Origin: an uncultured Caryophanales bacterium
Lineage (GTDB): Bacteria; Bacillota_I; Bacilli_A; Acholeplasmatales; Anaeroplasmataceae
Direction of reading: 5' to 3'
Length of the DNA stretch: 13,782 nucleotides
NCBI GenBank assembly: GCA_937885165.1
Contig: CAKZZJ010000129.1
Span: 1-13,782 of the forward strand
Shown: positions 6,632 to 12,974 of the stretch, in pieces
How positions within the stretch are numbered: the stretch's first letter is position 1
How the letters are laid out: the number at the start of each line of letters is the position of its first letter
Made by a program: the position numbers and the translations under genes
The notes under the pieces: model-generated
Told to the model about the DNA's origin: nothing
The model's database searches: none
The model's input: only the letters and a program-made list of their open reading frames with translations

Positions 6632-8188
6632 CTACCTCAGATCAATTACAATTTCATCATTTATATATCTAGCAATAGATTGTTTTAAATATTTATCAAG
6701 TGTATCCGGGTAATCACTTCTTTGATGTGCACCTCGGCTTTCACATCTATTTTTTGCAGACTCAATCATTGCTTTAGCAAGGATTAATTTTGCTTTAGTA
6801 ATTTTATTAACACTATTACTAATTAATTCATTTATTTTATCAATTCCTGCTGATAATGCATTATCATTTCTTATAATTCCTAATGAATCAAGAAGTATAT
6901 ATTTTAATTTTAAATCGATTTCTTTATCAATTATATCTTCTTCATAATTTATTTTATTTATTGCACATTCTAAAAATGAATCTTCATCTTTTAATACAGA
7001 TGCTAGAATTTTACCACCGCATATAGCCCCAAGCATAGAATTACCACCAAGTCTATTGGCTCCATGATATATACTTGCTGCCTCACCTATAGCATATAGA
7101 TTTTCAATATTAGTCTTGTGATTTATATCAACAGCAATACCACCCATAAAAAAGTGGATACCAGGAGAAACGGCTATTAAATCATTTTTTGGATCTAAAT
7201 TAAGATAATCTTTTATTTCTTTTCTTAAATCTGGTAGTTTTTCTACCCAAGCATCTTGAGATATATTTCTCATATCAAGGTAGATTATATCATCATATTT
7301 TGGATCGTTTATAATCATATATTCAGTTTTAGAAATAATATCTCTTGGAGCTAAATTACCAAGCGGATGCATATCTTCCATAAAATAATAAGGCTTGCCT
7401 TCTTTATAGACCATTAATCTTGCACCTTCGCCTCTTGCTGCCTCACTTATTAATAATCTTTTTGACCCGATATCAATAGTAGTAGGATGATACTGGATGA
7501 ATTCTAGATTTTTAAATTCAAGGCCCATACTAAATAATTTAGCATCTATTAATGCGTTATTTAAATTGCTTCCGGTAACATAACCATCAAAAAAACCATT
7601 TAAGCCACCGGTTGCTAAAACAGTCTTGCCACTTATATTATAATATTCACCAGTATATAAATCTTTAATGATTATTGATTCTAGCTTATCATTTATTATT
7701 TTAGCATCTATACATTCGTGATGTGGATATCTTTTTATTAAACCTTTATCTTCATATTTCCTTGCTTCATCAATTAAGGCAGTCATTATCATTTTACCAG
7801 TTGATGATTTAGCGTAGGCTGTTCTTTTTTTCTTTTGTCCACCAAAATTTCTTAATAAAATTTTACCACTTTCATATTGAAAAGGGACACCTAATTTGGA
7901 TAATTCTAATACTATATCAGGTGCGTTATTAACTAAATTTTTAATATTATCATCCGGCTCTAAAAATGCTCCACCTTTTTTTGTATCAAGAAAATGATTT
8001 TCTATATTATCATCTTCTCCCATAGTGTTTAGTGCAGCATTGATACCACCTTCAGCCAGTACAGATTGTGCTCTTTCTGAAGGCATATTGGATATTAAAT
8101 TTGAACTTATATCATTTCTTGCTAAAAATATAGAAAGACTTAATCCAGCAAGACCTGAACCTATTATATTAATTCTTTTTTCCATCAT
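6632..8188 (-). CDS. FrdA/SdhA-family flavoprotein with non-covalent-type FAD site
   Basis: 518-aa FAD dehydrogenase. The Rossmann motif is GSGLAG (residues 10-15), and the substrate-site residues of the fumarate reductase family are kept: H234 (QYHPTT), SEAARGEGA, R282 (APRD), H345 (GIHFFMGG) and R379 (HGANRLGG), plus the C-terminal ESRGAHQRSDYP. The residue aligned with the FAD-linking His of E. coli FrdA (RSHTVAAEGG) is Q41 here (RAQSVLAEGG), so FAD is probably bound non-covalently, as in L-aspartate oxidase and soluble fumarate reductases. It is shorter than classical FrdA (about 600 aa) and close in size to NadB, but the flanking cytochrome and FrdB genes argue for a membrane-coupled complex. 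No signal peptide, so cytosolic. The ATG directly abuts the cytochrome stop; the second Met (8185) is slightly better spaced from AGGGA and may be the real start. Confidence 0.9.
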   Translation of the reverse strand: MMEKRINIIGSGLAGLSLSIFLARNDISSNLISNMPSERAQSVLAEGGINAALNTMGEDDNIENHFLDTKKGGAFLEPDDNIKNLVNNAPDIVLELSKLGVPFQYESGKILLRNFGGQKKKRTAYAKSSTGKMIMTALIDEARKYEDKGLIKRYPHHECIDAKIINDKLESIIIKDLYTGEYYNISGKTVLATGGLNGFFDGYVTGSNLNNALIDAKLFSMGLEFKNLEFIQYHPTTIDIGSKRLLISEAARGEGARLMVYKEGKPYYFMEDMHPLGNLAPRDIISKTEYMIINDPKYDDIIYLDMRNISQDAWVEKLPDLRKEIKDYLNLDPKNDLIAVSPGIHFFMGGIAVDINHKTNIENLYAIGEAASIYHGANRLGGNSMLGAICGGKILASVLKDEDSFLECAINKINYEEDIIDKEIDLKLKYILLDSLGIIRNDNALSAGIDKINELISNSVNKITKAKLILAKAMIESAKNRCESRGAHQRSDYPDTLDKYLKQSIARYINDEIVIDLR

Positions 8189-8725
8189 TTATCCCTGCCA
8201 TCTGAAAAAATAAATAAAGAAAGCTACTAAGGCTATAAAAAGGACAATTGATATAACAATTAAGATATCAACTGAAAATTCCTTCAGGCTGGTAATACCA
8301 AATGAAATAAGGGTTGGCTTAACATTCGATATAACATGTATTGCTATAAATATAACCAAAAATATTTGAGATATTAAAGAAAACACATTAAATTCTTTTA
8401 ATCTTACTGAATCGCTGCCTAAATTTAAAAAAATTACCAAGTGAAAAACAATCGCAATGATGATTAAAAAGCCACTTATCCTTCTTAACCAGAAAAGCTT
8501 ATTTTCTTTAAAATATAACGTATGTGTCTTTTTCATTGTTATGATACTTTGGATAGTTAATATTGTGCTTATTATTGCATGAAGAATAACAAAACCTAAA
8601 AGAGTATATGATATCCATACCATAGGCATATCACTTACTCCTGTTAGTAATAATATTCCAAATATCATATGTAATAATAGAAATATAAACATACCTATTA
8701 CTACTATGGCATTGAGTTTTCTCAT
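8189..8725 (-). CDS. Five-helix cytochrome b-like membrane anchor of the FrdAB complex
   Basis: 178-aa protein with five hydrophobic helices. Four histidines lie inside successive helices: H19, H49, H95 and H130, the arrangement expected for the two heme b groups of type B succinate:quinone oxidoreductases (B. subtilis SdhC, W. succinogenes FrdC). FWLRRISG before helix 3 is also typical of SdhC-like anchors. The gene directly precedes the flavoprotein and iron-sulfur genes, supporting a complete membrane-bound complex. It is smaller than classical single-chain type B anchors (about 200-250 aa). The only canonical start is the ATG at 8725; the next in-frame stop upstream is at 8786-8788 with no ATG, GTG or TTG between. 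The Shine-Dalgarno lies unusually far upstream, behind a hairpin. Confidence 0.82.
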   Translation of the reverse strand: MRKLNAIVVIGMFIFLLLHMIFGILLLTGVSDMPMVWISYTLLGFVILHAIISTILTIQSIITMKKTHTLYFKENKLFWLRRISGFLIIIAIVFHLVIFLNLGSDSVRLKEFNVFSLISQIFLVIFIAIHVISNVKPTLISFGITSLKEFSVDILIVISIVLFIALVAFFIYFFRWQG

Positions 8726-8732
8726 ATTTTTT

Positions 8733-8760
8733 ATATCAGTAATATTTACTGATATTTCCT
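8733..8760 (-). promoter_or_regulatory. Hairpin separating Shine-Dalgarno from start codon of the cytochrome gene
   Basis: On the minus strand, AAAGGAA (Shine-Dalgarno AAGG at 8760-8757 region) is followed immediately by ATATCAGTAA-ATA-TTACTGATAT (8755-8733), a perfect 10-bp stem with a 3-nt loop, then AAAAAAT and the ATG. Linear distance from AGG to ATG is about 32 nt; if the stem folds the effective spacing falls to about 9 nt. No T tract follows on this strand, so it is not a terminator. A protein-binding operator or processing site is the alternative. Confidence 0.6.
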
Positions 8761-8774
8761 TTCTCTTTAGTAAT

Positions 8775-9275
8775 TTAAATTTTAATTACAACTACATCAT
8801 TTTTAAGTTTAGTCTCATCAAATTTCAAATATTGAGCCATCTCTTTAGAGAATATAGCAATATCAACATGACCCTGCTCAACTTTAGAGACAAGTAGTGT
8901 TGAATTTATATATTTTAATGTCATCTGATTTTCAGGGAGATATGCTTGATATCTTTTACCTAAATCTATAGCACTTTTATCATTTGATGATATATTTACA
9001 GTTATATCTTCAAAAATTACAGTAATATTTTCTTCATCATTTGAAAAAAATGCTTCCCATTTTTCTAAATTTTCATTATGAAGAGAAGAATTAATTAAAA
9101 TAATATATTCTCCTGATGGAATATCAGGTAGTATTGCTGAGGCACCAGATGATACATCCTCACTTGAATCTGGGAAGATTTTATTCCAGTTGATTATTAA
9201 AGGTATACCTATAATCAAAAATAAAGATATTAAAATTCCTATTGTGTGAAAAATAATTTTTAAGTTTTTGTTCAT
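8775..9275 (-). CDS. Unrecognised membrane-anchored extracellular protein
   Basis: 166-aa protein of no family I recognise. It has one N-terminal transmembrane segment (about residues 8-29), a short linker rich in Ser, Asp and Glu, and a mixed alpha/beta domain of about 115 residues facing outside. There are no cysteines or obvious metal motifs, so it is probably a partner or scaffold and not an electron carrier. The C-terminal stretch TLLVSKVEQGHVDIAIFSKE is faintly like substrate-binding-protein folds, which is weak. It starts 2 nt after the FMN-lipoprotein stop without a visible Shine-Dalgarno, so it likely depends on translational coupling; a 49-nt gap with a hairpin follows. Position between the FMN lipoprotein and cytochrome b suggests a link between them. 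Confidence 0.75.
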   Translation of the reverse strand: MNKNLKIIFHTIGILISLFLIIGIPLIINWNKIFPDSSEDVSSGASAILPDIPSGEYIILINSSLHNENLEKWEAFFSNDEENITVIFEDITVNISSNDKSAIDLGKRYQAYLPENQMTLKYINSTLLVSKVEQGHVDIAIFSKEMAQYLKFDETKLKNDVVVIKI

Positions 9276-9277
9276 AA

Positions 9278-9715
9278 TTAATTAGCAGCTTTAGAAAGAG
9301 CATCTCTTACAGCTTCTTTACATTCATCATATGTTATTGTCGCGCCTGAAATAACCAAAAGAGAATCTACACCATTTGCCTCAACTATATTTTTTGCATA
9401 CTGGGTTGCAGCCTGTATTGCCTTTTGAGCTTTTATATAATTATCTTTTGAATCTTCTTTGGCATAATTTTCATCCTTAAGAGTACCATCTAATTCATAT
9501 AAACTGAAAACACAGCTTTTTATTGTATTTGATTCAATTACTATGACACATTCTGCATAGCCGCTTCCTACTGTGTCGCTTACATGTTCTTCACTTTTTC
9601 CTGTAAATGTGCCATCTTTATAACTGGTTGATTTTGTTTCGCTAGAAGAACATGATACAAATAAGAATAATGAAAAGATAGATAATATAACTGATAATAA
9701 TTTAATTTTTTTCAT
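9278..9715 (-). CDS. FMN-binding domain lipoprotein
   Basis: 145-aa exported flavoprotein. Signal peptide MKKIKLL plus hydrophobic core ends at lipobox FVSC22, then a Ser/Thr linker and one FMN-binding domain: YKDGTFTGKSE (32-42), a central sheet, and the C-terminal ISGATITY motif, whose T126 is the expected attachment site for FMN transferred by ApbE, as in NqrC/RnfG. The usual Asp three residues before the Ser of (S/T)GA(T/S) is missing: it reads LVISGAT, with the nearest acid at D117. So covalent flavinylation is likely but not certain. No ApbE gene is in the window. It follows the ABC ATPase by 18 nt with AGGGGTG upstream and precedes the anchored unknown protein. Likely role: electron carrier on the outer face of the membrane for the iron module. 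Confidence 0.87.
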   Translation of the reverse strand: MKKIKLLSVILSIFSLFLFVSCSSSETKSTSYKDGTFTGKSEEHVSDTVGSGYAECVIVIESNTIKSCVFSLYELDGTLKDENYAKEDSKDNYIKAQKAIQAATQYAKNIVEANGVDSLLVISGATITYDECKEAVRDALSKAAN

Positions 9716-9733
9716 TATAATATAGACACCCCT

Positions 9734-10447
9734 TTAAGCATTTTCATTAGATGATTTTTCTTCGGAAATAGAAGATACTCCAAATTTTTCATTTATTTCA
9801 TCTGAAGAAATTTTACCATGTTCTAGATGAACAATTCTTTGTGCTACATCACCAACCTCCTGGTCATGTGTAACAACAACTAAGGTTTTCCCTTCTTTAT
9901 GTAACTGTTTAAAAATATCTAAAACGATATTTTCGTTATTTTCATCAAGGTTTCCTGTTGGTTCATCAGCCAAAATAATTTCAGGAGAATTAATAAGCGC
10001 TCTTGCGATACATACACGTTGTTGTTCACCACCTGAAAGCTGATGTGGAAGATGTTTGGCTCTATCTTTTAAGCCAACCATTTCTAGTGCCTTTAAGGCC
10101 TCTTTTTCATCTGGCATACTATGGTAATATTGAGCAACCATTACATTTTCTAATGCTGTTAAATAACTTATTAAATGGAACTGTTGGAATATAAGTCCGA
10201 TTTTTTCTCTTCTTATAGTTGTAAGGCTGCTTTGACTTTCTTTAGATATATCAATATCATCAAGTATTATTTTACCAGAAGTAGCGCAATCCATACAACC
10301 AATAATATTCATCATTGTACTTTTTCCTGAACCAGATGGACCCATTATAGCTACCCATTCACCTTTTTCTATGGAAAGTGATATATTATCAAGGGCCTTT
10401 AAATCACCATATATTTTTGAAACATTTTCTAATTGTAATAAACTCAT
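9734..10447 (-). CDS. ABC transporter ATP-binding protein of the DUF2318 iron-type module
   Basis: 237-aa MacB/LolD-class ATPase. Walker A GPSGSGKST (36-44), Q-loop FQQF, signature LSGGEQQR, Walker B ILADEP with D-loop LDE, and switch His in VTHD are all intact. Residues after about 217 form a polar Ser/Glu-rich tail not needed for catalysis. It starts 11 nt after the permease stop with AAAGGAG as Shine-Dalgarno. Order permease-permease-ATPase downstream of DUF2318 is that of the Campylobacter Cj1660-Cj1663 segment of the P19 iron system. It energises the two upstream permeases, probably as a heterodimeric complex; whether such complexes import iron or do mechanical or electron-related work is not settled. 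Confidence 0.93.
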   Translation of the reverse strand: MSLLQLENVSKIYGDLKALDNISLSIEKGEWVAIMGPSGSGKSTMMNIIGCMDCATSGKIILDDIDISKESQSSLTTIRREKIGLIFQQFHLISYLTALENVMVAQYYHSMPDEKEALKALEMVGLKDRAKHLPHQLSGGEQQRVCIARALINSPEIILADEPTGNLDENNENIVLDIFKQLHKEGKTLVVVTHDQEVGDVAQRIVHLEHGKISSDEINEKFGVSSISEEKSSNENA

Positions 10448-10458
10448 TTTATACTCCT

Positions 10459-11658
10459 TTACTCTCCCTTTAATACTATTGCTGGTTCAACCTTAAGAGC
10501 ATTTCTTACAGGTATCAAGCTTGAAATAGCGGTTACGATAATTGATGAAAGTATCGTAAGTGGGAATAATAGTGGCCTAAATGTGATAGCACTGCTAAAT
10601 ACATTGATGCTGACAACAAGTGCGAATACATATCCTAATACCGCACCTAATATGCCGGCAGTAGTGCCTAATACAACACCTTCAAGCATAAATTCTGTAG
10701 CGATATTTTTATTTGAAGCACCAAGCGTTTTACGAAGTGCAATCTCTTTTTTCCTTTCAGCAACAACTGCGGTCATTGTTGTTGCTACACAGATCATAGT
10801 TAATATTAATACAACAAATGTAACAATAAACACAAGTGACTGAAGTTTAGTAAGAACTGAGGCTTCAGATTCAGTAACACGTTTTACTCTCTTTGCACTT
10901 ACACCCATATTGGCATTATTTATTGCATCTATGTAATTTGTAAGTTCGCTGCTGGTTGCTGAAACACTTAATTCAACTAAATCATAGCCATTATTTGTTA
11001 ATGTTATAAAATCAACATCACTATAGCTTAGATAGATATATTCTTCTTCAGTACCACCGGTATCAAGTATTCCGGTAACTGTTAATTTTAATTCTCTATC
11101 TAAATATTTTACATCATCAACAGTATAAACAAAATCAGTATCAGTAATAAGCGGTTCTATTTCAGGTGTTACTTCAACCATAGTTGCTGATAATGTTATT
11201 GTTGAATCTACGGAACTACCAAAGGTAGAAGCCACCTTTTTCCCTAATAAAACCTCATTATCATTTGTAGGTAATTTACCATCAATTGACCAATATGGAC
11301 TTGTTTTTGATACTGAATCAAAATTGATACCAGCCATTGTTATAGGTATGTTGTTAATTTTAGTGTTTGCATATTTATATGGCGTATATCCGCTTAGGCT
11401 TTTTGAAGGTATTTTGCTCAAAGCATTACCTATATCTTCATCATCTAAATAGGCATCTGTTGATGTTAAAATAATGTTGGCACCATAGTTTCTAAATTCA
11501 GAACTCATCTGTCTTGGTACATCATAATAAATCGTAAGTAAACCTGATAATATAGTTGACCCAATTACTATCGCTAATAATGCTATAATTATTCTTGAAC
11601 GTCTTCTTATTAAAGAATAGAAGAGCATTTTGAAAAACATTTTTCTTTTTAAATTCAT
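10459..11658 (-). CDS. FtsX-type ABC permease B of the DUF2318 module (Cj1662-like)
   Basis: 399-aa permease: N-terminal helix at about residues 20-42 after the basic segment IRRRSR, extracellular domain starting RNYGANIILTS, then three C-terminal helices with the FtsX signature AERKKEIALRKTLGAS and the end VRNALKVEPAIVLKGE. Start: the frame can open with GTG at 11667, but AGAAGG upstream overlaps that codon and is correctly spaced for the ATG at 11658, which I choose. It follows permease A by 12 nt. Permeases A and B share layout (both have YGANI after helix 1) but differ elsewhere, as expected for a heterodimer. Membrane protein; the substrate is inferred only from the DUF2318 context. Confidence 0.9.
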   Translation of the reverse strand: MNLKRKMFFKMLFYSLIRRRSRIIIALLAIVIGSTILSGLLTIYYDVPRQMSSEFRNYGANIILTSTDAYLDDEDIGNALSKIPSKSLSGYTPYKYANTKINNIPITMAGINFDSVSKTSPYWSIDGKLPTNDNEVLLGKKVASTFGSSVDSTITLSATMVEVTPEIEPLITDTDFVYTVDDVKYLDRELKLTVTGILDTGGTEEEYIYLSYSDVDFITLTNNGYDLVELSVSATSSELTNYIDAINNANMGVSAKRVKRVTESEASVLTKLQSLVFIVTFVVLILTMICVATTMTAVVAERKKEIALRKTLGASNKNIATEFMLEGVVLGTTAGILGAVLGYVFALVVSINVFSSAITFRPLLFPLTILSSIIVTAISSLIPVRNALKVEPAIVLKGE

Positions 11659-11670
11659 CAAAAACACCTT

Positions 11671-12966
11671 CTATCTCTGACGCAGAGCTTCCTGTGGACG
11701 AAGCTTAAGCAATATTCTTATTGCAGGTATGCTGCCCAGTAGTGTAACAACTGTTATTAAGAACACTACAACGAATGCAGCAATACCTCTCATATTGATT
11801 GAAGATGAGAAAACAGTTTGTCCTATAATCTGGGCAAAGCCAAAGCCCATAAAGTAGCCTATAACCTCACCTACTATAGCTACAATTAATAATTCTGATA
11901 ATATTAAAGCGATAACCTGACTTGTTTTCGCGCCTATTGCCTTTAATAAGCCAAGTTCGCTGCTTCTTTCCATTACACTCGATGTAACCAAATTAGATAT
12001 GCCAAGTGCAGCACCAAGTAGGCTTAATATAGTAATAAGTGTCATAAGAAGTTCAGTCTTAGATAATATATTTCCTTCACCATCAGCAATCTGTCTTATA
12101 ACAGAAGCAGATGCCTCAGGTACAGCTTCTTGTATTTGATAACAGATAGAAGAAACATATGCTGTACAGTACCACAAGTCATATTCGCTTGTTGTTAAAG
12201 CACTTGGGTTTTTGGCGGCACGTTCTGATAATTCATCGTCGGGTGATGTTATCGCACTTACTGCGATACTTTTAACATAATTATTTTTATCAAATAAACT
12301 CTGGGCGTTAGATAAAGGTGTATAAATATAATTATCTTCTTCATCACCAGAATTATATATACCTACTACCTTTAGATTTAAGTTGGTTTTATTTGATACA
12401 TTTAAATAATCACCGACATTAATCTTGTTTTTTGATGCTAAGGAAGTACCAACCATACACACATTTAAATCATCTATCTCGGCTTCATTTATAAAGATTC
12501 CTGATTCTATTTCCCACCATGTCCTTAAATTTATAATACCTGTATCTCTTATATATTCACTTGCTTTTTTTGTATAAACTAAATGATGATTAAACCAGCT
12601 ACCAACTAATGTAACATCTTCACCATTTAATTTAACGGTGCCATCTAAAAACGGATTAAAATCCTGAATGTTGTTTGCCCAAAATATGGTTAAGATTTCA
12701 CCACATGTGCTTTCATCTAAATACATATTAAGTGCGAGATCACTATCATCAAGCTCATATAATGATGATACAACAGAAGCATTTTTGGATTTGACATTGA
12801 TATTAGCACCATATGTTTTTAATTCTTCATTTATTTTATCAGTTGTATCAAGCATTACATTGATCATCGCAGTAGCGATAGAAGTTCCTAAAGCGATAGT
12901 GATTGCTATCATCAGCATTTTTTTCCATTGTCTTATAAATGTTCCTTTAATCAATCTAAAAAACAT
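11671..12966 (-). CDS. FtsX-type ABC permease A of the DUF2318 module (Cj1661-like)
   Basis: 431-aa permease with a first helix at about residues 15-38, a large extracellular domain from KTYGANINV onward, and three C-terminal helices carrying MERSSELGLLKAIGAK and the end LRPQEALRQR. The extracellular domain has distinctive segments TIFWANNIQDFNPFLDG and LWYCTAYVSSICYQIQEAVPEA, with aromatic residues and two cysteines, unlike macrolide-exporting MacB; I associate these with the iron-locus permease type. Starts 8 nt after the DUF2318 stop with AGGTG as Shine-Dalgarno; stops ahead of permease B. Together with permease B and the ATPase it would form an asymmetric complex. Confidence 0.9.
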   Translation of the reverse strand: MFFRLIKGTFIRQWKKMLMIAITIALGTSIATAMINVMLDTTDKINEELKTYGANINVKSKNASVVSSLYELDDSDLALNMYLDESTCGEILTIFWANNIQDFNPFLDGTVKLNGEDVTLVGSWFNHHLVYTKKASEYIRDTGIINLRTWWEIESGIFINEAEIDDLNVCMVGTSLASKNKINVGDYLNVSNKTNLNLKVVGIYNSGDEEDNYIYTPLSNAQSLFDKNNYVKSIAVSAITSPDDELSERAAKNPSALTTSEYDLWYCTAYVSSICYQIQEAVPEASASVIRQIADGEGNILSKTELLMTLITILSLLGAALGISNLVTSSVMERSSELGLLKAIGAKTSQVIALILSELLIVAIVGEVIGYFMGFGFAQIIGQTVFSSSINMRGIAAFVVVFLITVVTLLGSIPAIRILLKLRPQEALRQR

Positions 12967-12974
12967 ACAATCAC

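Noticed and set aside
6632..8188. Reading the flavoprotein as L-aspartate oxidase (NadB)
   Set aside because: Length and non-covalent-type flavin site fit NadB, but a heme-type membrane anchor and a complete FrdB-type subunit flank it directly and no nadA or nadC is nearby. Kept only as an alternative activity to test.
9130..9160. SGAS in the unknown anchored protein as a second flavinylation site
   Set aside because: It lies in the linker just after the membrane anchor, outside any FMN-binding domain, and lacks the surrounding motif; most likely coincidence.
11659..11667. GTG start for permease B at 11667
   Set aside because: The Shine-Dalgarno AGAAGG overlaps this codon; spacing fits the ATG at 11658.
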